Source: Celerinatantimonas yamalensis (GTDB lineage: Bacteria > Pseudomonadota > Gammaproteobacteria > Enterobacterales > Celerinatantimonadaceae). From it: DNA of 64,000 nt. Each line of letters begins with the position of its first letter. Positions within the stretch are counted from its first letter, which is position 1. Shown piece after piece: positions 52,915-62,939 of this stretch. The stretch covers positions 1 through 64,000 of the forward strand of contig NZ_JBEQCT010000008.1 of assembly GCF_046054155.1 (NCBI RefSeq), in the 5' to 3' direction. A program made the translations under genes and the position numbers. A model generated the notes under the pieces. The model was not told where the DNA came from and did no database searches. It saw only the letters and a program-made list of their open reading frames with translations.

Positions 52915-54441
52915 CTATATCGAAGCCTTCACCTGACGAACCACATCAATCACTGATCCATCTCGATAACGAACCACACCAACGATTCGATCAGTAAACT
53001 CAATAGGTTGTGGTTCTCCTGTTAATTCAATCGCTTTTGCATATAACTGCTCAATAGACATCACTGGCAAGTGAGCCTCTAGCAAACGTTGCTTAATTTC
53101 AGCTCGAGCAGGATTCACCGCAATCCCATGATCGGTCACCAATACATCCACACTCTCTCCCGGAGTCACTCGCGTGGTCACATTTTTGACCACAGTAGGA
53201 ATACGAGTGCGTAATAAAGGTGCCACAATAATGGTCAAATTAGCTGCAGCAGCCACATCACAATGTCCCCCCGAGGCACCTCGCATCACACCATCAGATC
53301 CCGTTAATACATTCACATTAAAGTCCAAATCTATTTCTAAAGCACTTAAAATGACAATGTCCAACTGGTCACAGCTCGCCGCCTTGGCTGCTGGATTCGC
53401 ATATACGTTAGTCGAAATCTCAACATGCGTCGGATCTTGGCCTAATGAGGCCGCCGCTTTTCGATCAAAACATTGCGTATCTAATAGCGTTTCAATCAAC
53501 CCTTGTTCATGTAGATCGACAATACTGCCAGTAATTCCACCTAAGGCGAACTTAGCCACAATATTTTGTCGCTGCATCCGTTCGGCCATAAATCGTGTAC
53601 ACGCAGTTGATGCAGCCCCAGAACCCGTCTGAATTGAAAACCCATTTTTAAAAAATCCTGAGAACTCAATTACATCAGCTGCACTTCTGGCAATCATTAA
53701 CTCACGAGGGTTAGAGGTCACGCGCGCCGCTCCCACGCTTATTTTTGCCGGATCCCCCACTTGTTCAACCGGCACAATCCAATCAACTTGATCTTGGATA
53801 ATGCTCGCTGGCAAGTTGGGATAGTCGACTAATTGTTCAGTTAATAAAATCACTTGATGCGCATACCGCGCGTCGACCATGGCATAGCCCAGTGACCCAC
53901 AGCACGCGTGTCCATGAGTGCCATTGGCATTGCCATATTCATCACAGCTCGGTACACCTAAAAAGGCGACATCAATGTTGAGTTCCCCCTCTTGCAAGAG
54001 TTTCACTCGCCCCCCGTGAGAGTGAATCTGTACCGGCTCTTCCATCAACCCGTTGGAGATCGCATCGGCTAATTTGCCTCGCACTCCTGATGTATAAATA
54101 CAGCGAATAACGCCTGATTGAATATGTTCAATCAGCGCATCATTGCAAGTCATCAATGAGCTAGAGGCTAAGGTAAGTCCATGAAACCCTAACTTAGCTA
54201 AACAGGCGACAACCATGTTAATCACTTGATCACCTTCACGAAACGCGTGATGAAATGAAATAGTCATTCCATCTTTTAACCCAGAACGCGCAATGGCATC
54301 TTCTAGCGATGCACAAATTTTACGCTGGCGTTTATCGGCCAAGTTGTCCAGCCAAGGCGTGAAACTATGCGCCTTTTTAAAAGGCACTAAATGATTAAGA
54401 TAAGTAAATTGTTGATGTAAACGATCAGTTATTTCGGTCAT
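52915..54441 (-). CDS. citF: Citrate lyase alpha subunit CitF
   Basis: A 508-residue citrate:acetyl-ACP transferase. GMTISFHHAFREGDQVINMV (about 57-76), HGGRVKLLQEGELNIDVAFL and GHPA-type C-terminal motif VLVTDHGIAVNPARAEI match the family, full length. AAGGATT precedes the ATG. Works with CitE and CitD in the lyase complex. Confidence 0.97.
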   Translation of the reverse strand: MTEITDRLHQQFTYLNHLVPFKKAHSFTPWLDNLADKRQRKICASLEDAIARSGLKDGMTISFHHAFREGDQVINMVVACLAKLGFHGLTLASSSLMTCNDALIEHIQSGVIRCIYTSGVRGKLADAISNGLMEEPVQIHSHGGRVKLLQEGELNIDVAFLGVPSCDEYGNANGTHGHACCGSLGYAMVDARYAHQVILLTEQLVDYPNLPASIIQDQVDWIVPVEQVGDPAKISVGAARVTSNPRELMIARSAADVIEFSGFFKNGFSIQTGSGAASTACTRFMAERMQRQNIVAKFALGGITGSIVDLHEQGLIETLLDTQCFDRKAAASLGQDPTHVEISTNVYANPAAKAASCDQLDIVILSALEIDLDFNVNVLTGSDGVMRGASGGHCDVAAAANLTIIVAPLLRTRIPTVVKNVTTRVTPGESVDVLVTDHGIAVNPARAEIKQRLLEAHLPVMSIEQLYAKAIELTGEPQPIEFTDRIVGVVRYRDGSVIDVVRQVKASI

Positions 54442-54460
54442 GATTCATAATCCTTGTCAA

Positions 54461-55336
54461 TTAATGGCGTATTCCAGAAGCATTCGCACGTTCAATGACC
54501 GAATGCGCTCGATTAATGATCGGGGCATCAATCATTTTGCCGTTCAGCGCGATCACACCGAGTCCTTTGTCTTCTGCTTGACGAGCCGCAGTAATCACTC
54601 GATGGGCATAATCAACATCTTCTTGACTAGGCGCATACGCATTGTGCAGTAACTCTATTTGCCGCGGATTAATCAATGACTTACCATTAAATCCAAGCTT
54701 GCGAATTAATGAAACTTCTTCGAGAAAACCTTCATCATTATTCACATCAGGATACACAACATCAAAAGCATCAATACCCGCTACACGGGCTGCATGCAAA
54801 ATGGCACAACGTGCATAGAAAAGTTCAGTACCATCTCCCCGTTCAGTTTGCATATCCATCACATAATCAAAAGCGGCTAACGCAATACCAATTAACCGTT
54901 TCGAACAACACGCAATGTCGACGGCATTGACGACACCGGTAGCTGACTCAATAGCAGCCATAGTGCCAGTAGAGCCTTCTACTCGGCCACACTCTTTTTC
55001 TATGCGGGTAATCTGTTCTTCCAACTCATAGAGATCTTCAGGACGATCGGTTTTAGGCAACCGGATGACATCGGCCCCCCCCCTGACCGCCGCTTCGAGA
55101 TCGGATAATCCGTAAAGGGTGTCCAGCGGATTAATTCGCACTACTTTTTCAATCCCGTCGTAGGCGGATAATTGCAATGCATGCATCACTAATAATCGAG
55201 CACTATCCTTTTCACGTAAAGAAACAGCATCTTCTAAATCAAACATGACTGAATCAGGTCGATAGACAAACGAAGTGGCTAACATGGCAGCATTCGAACC
55301 TGGGATAAACAGCATACTGCGGCGTAATTTTTTCAT
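54461..55336 (-). CDS. citE: Citrate lyase beta subunit CitE
   Basis: A 291-residue TIM-barrel lyase splitting citryl-ACP into acetyl-ACP and oxaloacetate. RRSMLFIPGSNAAML at the start, VMFDLEDAVSLREKD (about 34-48) and GFNGKSLINPRQIE are typical. ATG 55336 overlaps the citD stop (ATGA); the longer frame to 55414 runs inside citD. Confidence 0.97.
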   Translation of the reverse strand: MKKLRRSMLFIPGSNAAMLATSFVYRPDSVMFDLEDAVSLREKDSARLLVMHALQLSAYDGIEKVVRINPLDTLYGLSDLEAAVRGGADVIRLPKTDRPEDLYELEEQITRIEKECGRVEGSTGTMAAIESATGVVNAVDIACCSKRLIGIALAAFDYVMDMQTERGDGTELFYARCAILHAARVAGIDAFDVVYPDVNNDEGFLEEVSLIRKLGFNGKSLINPRQIELLHNAYAPSQEDVDYAHRVITAARQAEDKGLGVIALNGKMIDAPIINRAHSVIERANASGIRH

Positions 55337-55626
55337 AGTAGTTTCCCCCATTCTAATTCGTTGCAATTCGCACCCCGTAAAATGGCACTTTGTACCCGAG
55401 CCCGGATCACACAATCCAGCGCTCCTTTATCTTCAATTACAATGAGTCCCTGGCTAACCCCTAGCTTACGCAGCTCTTCTGTTGTCACTGCGCGAATTCT
55501 TGCACCAAACTGCTTGATCACTTCACTGTGAATCACAATATCTAAGCCGTCAGACTCAGGGGAAACTTTGACCATTAGATCACTTGACTCCAGTGTTCCA
55601 GCAATGGCCTCTTGGATAATTTTCAT
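55333..55626 (-). CDS. citD: Citrate lyase acyl carrier protein CitD
   Basis: A 97-residue gamma subunit. Ser14 in AGTLESSD accepts the phosphoribosyl-dephospho-CoA group; IEDKGALDCVIRARVQSA is the conserved C-terminal part. AGGAAAAAAAT precedes the ATG. Carries the acetyl/citryl thioester between CitF and CitE. Confidence 0.96.
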   Translation of the reverse strand: MKIIQEAIAGTLESSDLMVKVSPESDGLDIVIHSEVIKQFGARIRAVTTEELRKLGVSQGLIVIEDKGALDCVIRARVQSAILRGANCNELEWGKLL

Positions 55627-55656
55627 ATTTTTTTCCTAAAACTTAAGCGTTATAGA

Positions 55657-56700
55657 TTAGACAGAAACAGGTTCAATATGATGTTGAATCACATCAAATG
55701 TCGTTTGAGGAACAATCGATTGAGCCTGCTTAAATTTCTGTTGTTGGATAAAACGACGCACTTGTGAGGCAGAAATAGGTGTCCCTTGTGCGCTCACCGT
55801 TCGGGGAATTTCGATGACATCGATCGCTGGATGCGCATCAATTTCAAGATGAGCAAGCCAATAATACATTTGAGCATTATAAGCCGCCGTGACAGGGCAA
55901 TAAGGTTCAGTGCCAACAAACCGTCGAGAAATCCTTAAGGATGGGGCGATGTAATCACGAAAAAGTAACAGATCGATAGCCGCATAAGCATGCTCAACTT
56001 GCTGTTTATCTTTTAAAAAATAATTGGGGAATGTTGCTCTAGATACCAGATATTGGCCTCCCGAATGAACACTCACACACTCCAAATCAGCAAGGCCATT
56101 GCAAACCATTGCAAAGCGCTCGCGATAGGAAAACTCGGACGCTTCTTCGCGAACCACGAAAACATGTAACCAATCACAGTGCAATAGTGCTTGTTCAACG
56201 AGATAACGATGACCAAATGTAAAAGGATTCGCATTCATGACAATACCGCCTTGTACACCGCGATCATGGCGTTGCAAGCTCAATTGTTGACAAAAATGCG
56301 CAAGTCCCACGGGCGTATTTTCCATCAATAAAGCCTGTTTGGGTGCAGACACTAACGGATAAAACCCGCATTGCTTAAACACATCTTCATTAGATGGTTT
56401 GGTATATAGAAAAAGATGAGATCGGCCTTGCTCATAGGCAAATTTTTCAACTTCATTAAGCAAACCAGCTGCTAATTGGGCCCCCTGAAACTGGGGGGAG
56501 ACTGCAACACAACGAATCGTTGTTCCAGCTAATCCAGCACATCCAACAACGCGCTGTTGAAGCATCATGACCAGTAAATACTCAATAGAATTGTCATAAC
56601 CAATTCCAACACTATTGAGTAATGCAGTAATATCTGAATGAGGTGCACCATATCGACTCATATCGAGCCATTCAAACTGCATAAGCGAATAGTCATCCAT
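55657..56700 (-). CDS. citC: Citrate lyase ligase CitC
   Basis: About 347 residues. N-terminal GNAT-like domain (about 1-130, AVSPQFQGAQLAAGLL) and a C-terminal nucleotidyltransferase domain with NANPFTFGHRYLVEQA (about 155-170) and ISASQVRRFIQ. Uses acetate and ATP to acetylate and so activate citrate lyase. Start at ATG 56700; GTG at 56703 is also open. Confidence 0.96.
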   Translation of the reverse strand: MDDYSLMQFEWLDMSRYGAPHSDITALLNSVGIGYDNSIEYLLVMMLQQRVVGCAGLAGTTIRCVAVSPQFQGAQLAAGLLNEVEKFAYEQGRSHLFLYTKPSNEDVFKQCGFYPLVSAPKQALLMENTPVGLAHFCQQLSLQRHDRGVQGGIVMNANPFTFGHRYLVEQALLHCDWLHVFVVREEASEFSYRERFAMVCNGLADLECVSVHSGGQYLVSRATFPNYFLKDKQQVEHAYAAIDLLLFRDYIAPSLRISRRFVGTEPYCPVTAAYNAQMYYWLAHLEIDAHPAIDVIEIPRTVSAQGTPISASQVRRFIQQQKFKQAQSIVPQTTFDVIQHHIEPVSV

Positions 56701-56729
56701 CACAATATCTCAAATTCAACGTTAATGAG

Positions 56730-57614
56730 TTAACTAACTGATAACATCGGCTGGGCAATCACTGAAGAAACGCCCACCTGATCATCATCAATTACCCGGT
56801 TACTCAACCGACCAATCTGAGAGATCTCAACTTCAATCAGATCGCCTGGTTGTAAAAACAAGGGTGGATTACGTTTTTTTCCAACCCCCCCTGGTGAACC
56901 AGTTATAATCACATCACCTGGGTTAAGTTCTGAAAAAGTTGAAATGTAATGAATAAGTTCAGGGATCTTATGCACCATATTAGCCGTGCTATCTTGCTGA
57001 ACTTGCTGGCCATTGAACCAAGTCATCAAGGTTAATTGATGCGGGTCTGTGATTTCATCCGCACTCACCAACCAGGGGCCAAAGGCCCCTGTTTGTCGCC
57101 AGTTTTTTCCTGCTGTAAACCATGCATGTTGCCAATCCCTAGCAGACCCGTCCATATAACAGCTATAACCTGCCACATAATTCAGCGCATCTTGCACTGC
57201 AATATGATGACCACTTCGTCCAATCACCACTGCTAATTCCCCTTCATAATCAAACTGTTTTGAATAAAATGGTTTGATTACTGGCTGGCGATGACCGACC
57301 TGAGAGTCAGCAAATCGAACAAATAATGTCGGGGCTGGATTATTTTCACCAAACTCCTGACGTTTTTGCGCATAGTTCATCCCCACACAAAAGATTTTTC
57401 CAGGATTAGGGATCACGGGTAAAAAGGTCACTTCATCACACGAAAACTGATGACATTGACTCAATTTATCTGCTAAATGGCCAAATACGCCATGGGCTAA
57501 AAACGATTTAAGATCTGGATAATGCTCAAACTGTCCGCCTAAATCGCTGATGCGATCACCTTGCACCACCCCATAACTTATGTGATGACCATATTGATAA
57601 CTTGCAAATTTCAT
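56730..57614 (-). CDS. Fumarylacetoacetate hydrolase (FAH/FAHD1-like) family protein in the cit operon
   Basis: A 294-residue FAH-fold enzyme; RBS AGAGGAAGTT. Metal-binding acids are visible as E and E in FDYEGELAVVIG (about 122-133) and D in CYMDGSARDW; the core Lys in TAGKNWRQTG and the loop GSPGGVG are kept. The lid motif reads GMNYAQKRQEFG, with Lys where FAHD1-type decarboxylases and many FAH hydrolases have His; the lid Glu remains. FAHD1 relatives act as oxaloacetate decarboxylases or tautomerases. The gene takes the place near citS and citC where oadGAB usually sits, so action on oxaloacetate is likely but unproven. Confidence 0.85.
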   Translation of the reverse strand: MKFASYQYGHHISYGVVQGDRISDLGGQFEHYPDLKSFLAHGVFGHLADKLSQCHQFSCDEVTFLPVIPNPGKIFCVGMNYAQKRQEFGENNPAPTLFVRFADSQVGHRQPVIKPFYSKQFDYEGELAVVIGRSGHHIAVQDALNYVAGYSCYMDGSARDWQHAWFTAGKNWRQTGAFGPWLVSADEITDPHQLTLMTWFNGQQVQQDSTANMVHKIPELIHYISTFSELNPGDVIITGSPGGVGKKRNPPLFLQPGDLIEVEISQIGRLSNRVIDDDQVGVSSVIAQPMLSVS

Positions 57615-57633
57615 AACTTCCTCTGGAACAACA

Positions 57634-59001
57634 TCAGACTAAAAAATTACCAAGGATCAGTAGCGCAACGGAAACATTAATGGCACCGCCAATGCGAGTT
57701 GCAATCTGAGCAAAAGGCATTAATACCATTCGATTTCCCGAAGTTAAAATAGCAACGTCACCTGTCCCGCCCTGCCCACTTTGACAACAAGAAACAATCG
57801 CAACGTCAATCGGATACATCCCGATCTTTTTAGCAACAAAGTAACCCGTGGCAACCAGCGATAAAACGGTCACGACAATGACCAGCAAATTAGAAAGTGT
57901 GAAAGCGTCCATTAACGATTGCCAAGGCGTAATGGCTACCCCAACGGCAAATAGCACCGGATAAGTCACTGATGTTTGGAAAAATCGATAAACAATATGA
58001 GATCCTTCCAAAAGACGAGGAGATACGCCATGGCACAATTTGATAATCACCGCTATGAATAACATCCCGACAGGTGCAGGTAACCCAATCCAATGTTGAA
58101 TAAGAACGCCCACCATATACATTAACACCGCCAGTAAAACACCCGCAGCAATACTGGTAACATCGACATTGCCACTAAATCGGCCTGTTAAACTTCCCGA
58201 ATTTTCCAATCCATTATCTTTATTAGGTAGCAAGTTTCCTTCGCCAGTCAGATGCGGATAGCGTTTACCTAACTGATTAAGACAGCCAGCCGTTACAATC
58301 GCGGTCAAACTACCCAGCATCACAATTGGCAATATTTGTCCAAAAGCGACCCCCTGCTTCATATGCAGTAATGTGGCATAACCAATTGATAACGGAATAG
58401 CCCCTTCTCCAACACCGCCGGCCATAATCGGGAGAATAATAAAGAAGAAAATATGAAATGGGGTCATTCCAAGTGCAATGCCTACCAGCATACCGATGCA
58501 CATACCCACAATTTCGCCACAAATCATCGGGATAAATATTCGCATAAAACCTTGAATTAAAGTCTTACGATCCATACTCATGATGCTGCCGACAATGATG
58601 CAACAAATATAAAGATAAAGAATGTTTGTTGATTTAAAGAATTTCGTTGTAGATACCACGACATCATGGGGCAATAAACCATAGTAAACTAATGCAGATG
58701 GGATAAAGGTGGCACAAATGGCCGCAGCTCCCATTTTCCCCAATATAGGTAATCGTTTGCCAAATTCACCGCAAGCAAAACCGAAAAAAGCGAGTGTCGC
58801 GACCATTACAACTAAGTCACTTTTTAGGCTATGCGTTATACAATCAATAGCAATGAGTACACCACAAAGAATAAATATAGGAAGAGGGATAATCCCCACC
58901 TTCCAGTTATCCATAATATTCCACCATCGATTTTTCAAAGAAATTTTACCATTTGAACCCTTTATTTCGGATGTTACTGATACATCATCAATCATACTCA
59001 T
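57634..59001 (-). CDS. citS: Na+/citrate symporter CitS (2-hydroxycarboxylate transporter)
   Basis: A 455-residue 2HCT-family carrier with about 11 helices. The paired re-entrant loop motifs are visible: GGVGEGAIPLSIGYA (about 215) and SCCQSGQGGTGDVAILT (about 398-414). An N-terminal soluble extension of about 30 residues matches Klebsiella CitS. RBS AAAGGAG. First gene of the operon, divergent from citA; imports citrate with Na+. Confidence 0.95.
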   Translation of the reverse strand: MSMIDDVSVTSEIKGSNGKISLKNRWWNIMDNWKVGIIPLPIFILCGVLIAIDCITHSLKSDLVVMVATLAFFGFACGEFGKRLPILGKMGAAAICATFIPSALVYYGLLPHDVVVSTTKFFKSTNILYLYICCIIVGSIMSMDRKTLIQGFMRIFIPMICGEIVGMCIGMLVGIALGMTPFHIFFFIILPIMAGGVGEGAIPLSIGYATLLHMKQGVAFGQILPIVMLGSLTAIVTAGCLNQLGKRYPHLTGEGNLLPNKDNGLENSGSLTGRFSGNVDVTSIAAGVLLAVLMYMVGVLIQHWIGLPAPVGMLFIAVIIKLCHGVSPRLLEGSHIVYRFFQTSVTYPVLFAVGVAITPWQSLMDAFTLSNLLVIVVTVLSLVATGYFVAKKIGMYPIDVAIVSCCQSGQGGTGDVAILTSGNRMVLMPFAQIATRIGGAINVSVALLILGNFLV

Positions 59002-59321
59002 AATGAACTCCTTTAGTTTAGATTTTCATTATAGGTAAAGTATCGCTTAATCTTTTGTGCATGATATCTAAAATAAAACTGTGATTTTAAAAAACTTAAA
59101 ATAAATATGGTTTTTTTTGGTTTTAATAAATTAATTTATTAAATAAATGATTTTATGATTTTTATAAATTATAAAGTTTTAATGGTTTTATTTATTTTTG
59201 ATGTTTAAAAAAACATCACCTCTATATCGTTTTTGCAAAACAGCTCACAAGATTTATCTTCTGGCACTAAATGTTTTTTTTAAAATGTTAGACTGAAAAA
59301 AAGGTTATATATATTATCATC
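59002..59321. promoter_or_regulatory. AT-rich divergent control region citS / citA
   Basis: About 320 bp, very AT-rich with long A and T runs, between the start codons of citS and citA. It must hold both promoters. CitB-family regulators (DpiA) bind AT-rich DNA, so multiple CitB sites are expected here. A TGTGA half-site (near 59079) might belong to a CRP site but its partner is poor. Confidence 0.6.
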
Positions 59322-60935
59322 ATGAAGAAACATATCTCTTTTCATCTTAAGTTGTTCATCTATTTATCATTATTTGTTGTTGTGCTAATGGCTATTATTA
59401 CGACAACATTTTCTCTTGATTTTAAAAATCTTTTTTTTAGCCAAATAAAATCAAAAGCAGAGATCCAATCGAACCAAATTGCTCAACTTAAAAGCCTATC
59501 TAATGCCATAGAAAATAACGATATTTTAACAATTAAACGCATCATGGATCCATTAGCGAAACAAAGTGATGCAAGTTATCTAGTTATCGGTGATAAACAT
59601 GCAAAGCATTTATATCATTCAAATCCACCTGCCCATATGAGTCTCTACATGGTTGGGGGGGATAATAAACCTGTTTTATCTGGAAAGCATATCGTCACAA
59701 TTCGAAAAGGAGGAATGGGTTACTCACTTCGCAGCAAAACGCCTATTTTCAACAATAAGCATCAAGTCATTGGCATTGTTTCTGTTGGTTATTTAGTGAA
59801 TCACATTGAGCACCTATCTTATGCAAAAATGTCTCATATTATGATAATATCTTTTTTATCAATAATATGTTTATTCTATTTTTGTTGGCTTCTTTCTAAA
59901 AATCTAAAGAAACACATGCTATCGATGGAACCGGATGAAATTGCTTATGTAGTAAAACAACAAAAAATTTTATTAGAGAATATCTATGAAGGGATTATTG
60001 GGATTGACAATGACTTAGTGATTACACATATCAACCAGTCAGCTAGACAAATATTTGATCCCTCAAAACATCCGATCATTGGCAGAAAAATAGATTTTTT
60101 GATAAAAGATAAACGTTTTTTCAATAGAGATGAGATGCTTAATAAGGACTTATTTGATCAACTAATAACATTTAACAACAAGTCTGTTATTGCTAGTCGA
60201 ATAAGGTTATTTATTAATGGTAGGTTACTTGGATGGGTTGTTAGTTTTAGAGATGAAAATGATATAAAAGAATTATCTAAACAACTTTCACAAATAAAAA
60301 AATATACAGATAATTTAAGAATATTAAGGCACGAGCAATTAAATTGGACCGCAACACTTGCAGGGCTGTTACACCTAGGTCGATATAAAGAAGCGATTGA
60401 CTACATAGAATTGCAGTCATCAGATACCCAGGGGATTCTAGATTTTATTTCGAAAAAATTTTCATCTCCATATTTATGTGGATTACTCATAGGAAAGTAT
60501 TCCAGTGCCAAAGAAAAAGGGATATCGATTATGTTTGATCCAGCTTGTGAACTAAAGACAATGCCATCATCAATTGGCGAAACTGAGTTCATCTCAGTGA
60601 TTGGTAATATTATTGACAATGCAATTGAAGCGACCCTTAAATCAAATGAGATATATCCGATAGAAGTCTACCTTTCAGAAAATGATAATGAAGTTATTAT
60701 TGAAGTTTCTGATCAAGGAATCGGGATTTCCCTCTCTGATATTAATGACATTTTTGTACAAGGCTACACATCAAAACAAAGCAAAGGTAATCATGGTTTA
60801 GGATTGCATCTAGTCTCTAGCTATATTAAAAAAGCGAATGGCATTATAGAAATATCACATAATGTACCAAGCGGTATTTGCTGCTCTATCTTTATTCCTA
60901 AGCAGGCACTCACGAAGGGATTAACTGATGAATAA
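59322..60935 (+). CDS. citA: Citrate sensor histidine kinase CitA
   Basis: A 537-residue membrane kinase: helix (about 9-31), periplasmic PASp citrate-binding domain (about 32-170), second helix (about 173-192), cytoplasmic PAS (about 210-310), H-box with H337 in ILRHEQLNW, and HATPase_c with NIIDNAIEA, DQGIGIS and GNHGLGLHLV. The DpiB/CitA/DcuS type is clear. Overlaps citB by 8 nt. More AT-rich than the core genes of the window. Confidence 0.94.
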   Translation: MKKHISFHLKLFIYLSLFVVVLMAIITTTFSLDFKNLFFSQIKSKAEIQSNQIAQLKSLSNAIENNDILTIKRIMDPLAKQSDASYLVIGDKHAKHLYHSNPPAHMSLYMVGGDNKPVLSGKHIVTIRKGGMGYSLRSKTPIFNNKHQVIGIVSVGYLVNHIEHLSYAKMSHIMIISFLSIICLFYFCWLLSKNLKKHMLSMEPDEIAYVVKQQKILLENIYEGIIGIDNDLVITHINQSARQIFDPSKHPIIGRKIDFLIKDKRFFNRDEMLNKDLFDQLITFNNKSVIASRIRLFINGRLLGWVVSFRDENDIKELSKQLSQIKKYTDNLRILRHEQLNWTATLAGLLHLGRYKEAIDYIELQSSDTQGILDFISKKFSSPYLCGLLIGKYSSAKEKGISIMFDPACELKTMPSSIGETEFISVIGNIIDNAIEATLKSNEIYPIEVYLSENDNEVIIEVSDQGIGISLSDINDIFVQGYTSKQSKGNHGLGLHLVSSYIKKANGIIEISHNVPSGICCSIFIPKQALTKGLTDE

Positions 60936-61614
60936 ACAAAAAATAACGGTTGCAATTGTTGAAGATGAATTTACTCTATCACAGCTTTACTCAGACTTTA
61001 TTCAAAATTTTGAGGGACTTGAACTAATTGGTATCGCTAACACTTATCAAAATGCAGAAAAAATAATTAGTGAACGAGTACCCGAGTTAGTGCTTATCGA
61101 TAATTATTTACCCGATGGGCAAGGTATTGATCTTTTTACCAATCAACTCATTCAAGGTGAAAAAACATCCGCTATTTTCATTACAGCGGCCAGTGAAATG
61201 GAAATTTGTAGTAAAGCAATTAGTTATGGTGCCTTTGATTATATTTTAAAACCTATATCGTGGAAGCGATTAACTCAGTCATTAGAACGCTTTATTCAAT
61301 TTAAACAAACCCAACAATTCTATAAAATAATTGATCAAAAACATGTTGATAATTTATTTCAACTGAAATCAAAAAATTTCACACATAGAAATGAAAAAGG
61401 AATTGAGGAAAGTACTCTGAATATAATTTTTAGTATTTTTGAAAATAATAAAAAAGATGAATATACAATCGACGACATCGTTGAACAGACTGGATTGAGT
61501 AAAACAACAGCTCGTCGCTATTTGGAATATTGTGTTAAACAAAGTCTTATATCAGTTAAAATGCAATATGGAAAAGTGGGACACCCTCGACGCATTTATT
61601 TAAAAAGTCGATAA
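60928..61614 (+). CDS. citB: Response regulator CitB
   Basis: A 228-residue regulator: receiver domain with phospho-acceptor D58 (VLIDNYLPDG), acid pair E12-D13 and K108 (YILKP), then a linker and a winged HTH (about 175-225, YTIDDIVEQTGLSKTTARRYLE). It should activate citS and the lyase operon under anaerobic citrate conditions. Confidence 0.94.
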   Translation: MNKQKITVAIVEDEFTLSQLYSDFIQNFEGLELIGIANTYQNAEKIISERVPELVLIDNYLPDGQGIDLFTNQLIQGEKTSAIFITAASEMEICSKAISYGAFDYILKPISWKRLTQSLERFIQFKQTQQFYKIIDQKHVDNLFQLKSKNFTHRNEKGIEESTLNIIFSIFENNKKDEYTIDDIVEQTGLSKTTARRYLEYCVKQSLISVKMQYGKVGHPRRIYLKSR

Positions 61615-62243
61615 ATTTCCACTATAGCACTAGAGGTTGTTTGATGATATTCACTATCAGCGATAAATGGTTACAACTTCATTATAGGGTTGATTAAAAT
61701 CAGCCCATTTCTTACTCACATAGTATGGGAATCGCTATACATCATAATTCTTATGTTGATTATCGATTATCATCGTATTCATTGAATATACATAACATAA
61801 TAAAAAATACCATTGTTTATAAAATTATTTTTTAATTGACAATGATACTTCCAACAACCATTGCCTTAGCAAATACCAAACGGCCAAATATGACAGCCAT
61901 CCATATTATTAATTATTCGTGTTGATAATTTTTAACACATGACCATATTGATAATGTTAACTATTTTATACTGTATTTTACATCGATTAAAAATATTTAT
62001 TTGTGATTTTTTAATTTTATTTATTCATACTACATTTTATTTTTATATCACCATAAGTATAATTACCATCCCTATGGCGAGCTAAATTAATAATATATTT
62101 TACTTTACCGTAACCAAAAAATTGATCATATATCAAAAGACTACCATAACGTATTAGCTAGCTAATTTTCCCTGCTTGATAACCACTAAGTCCATGGACA
62201 GATTTGTGTTTTTTCATCCATACTGAAGACTAAATTCAATGAC
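61615..62243. other. AT-rich intergenic stretch without recognisable gene
   Basis: About 630 bp, strongly AT-rich, with no ORF of coding character, no tRNA-like fold and no clear terminator. It may be decayed DNA at the edge of an acquired citrate locus, or a control region for the acetyltransferase downstream. Confidence 0.5.
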
Positions 62244-62825
62244 ATGGATAGGGAAAATATGGGTGCATTTGAGACAATGATACAAGGCGATCGTTATTGG
62301 ATCAATGATCCACAATTAATTGAGATCCGTTTACATACCCGCGAACTGGTCGATGAATTTAACCAGTTAGCACCACGCGCAGAAGCTGAACGTCAACACC
62401 TATTCACCCAATTATTCGCTGAAATAGGTGATGATGTTCATGTCGAAAAGCCTATTCATATTGACTATGGTTGCAATATTCATCTCGGCCATCATGTTTT
62501 TATCAACTTTGGCTGGACGGTACTTGATTGCGCCAAAGTAACGATTGGCGATCATGTGTTTATCGGGCCACATGTGGCGATGTATACAGCCAATCACCCA
62601 CTCGATAAAACCACCCGAGCAAACCATATTGGGGATGCCGAGCCTATCACGATTGGTAGTAACGTATGGATCGGTGGCAACTGCATTATTTTGCCAGGCG
62701 TGACTATTGGTGATGACTGTGTGATTGGTGCCGGCAGCTTAGTAACCACCGATATTGAATCCGGTATGCTAGCGATGGGTCAACCTTGTCGGGCTGTTCG
62801 GCCCGTACTAGAGGGTGCACGATAA
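62244..62825 (+). CDS. Maltose/galactoside O-acetyltransferase family protein
   Basis: A 193-residue left-handed beta-helix acetyltransferase (Maa/LacA/NodL). N-terminal Mac domain (about 10-60), hexapeptide repeats (about 70-185) with GPHVAMYTANHPLD holding the catalytic His (about 117) and IGSNVWIGGNCIILPGVTIG. Start ambiguous: ATG 62244 or ATG 62259. Acetylates sugars; substrate not defined. Confidence 0.92.
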   Translation: MDRENMGAFETMIQGDRYWINDPQLIEIRLHTRELVDEFNQLAPRAEAERQHLFTQLFAEIGDDVHVEKPIHIDYGCNIHLGHHVFINFGWTVLDCAKVTIGDHVFIGPHVAMYTANHPLDKTTRANHIGDAEPITIGSNVWIGGNCIILPGVTIGDDCVIGAGSLVTTDIESGMLAMGQPCRAVRPVLEGAR

Positions 62826-62939
62826 GACTTGTGAAAGAGTACTGCAATGCGCTTTCTAGTTGCGCCTAAAATGAGTATTCTTTTTTCATTTATCAACCTA
62901 AGATAGAGGGCATAGCTACCAATAAAGCAGGGGGTCTTG

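Noticed and set aside
53174..53632. 152-residue plus-strand ORF
   Set aside because: Antisense to citF, which is full length and conserved.
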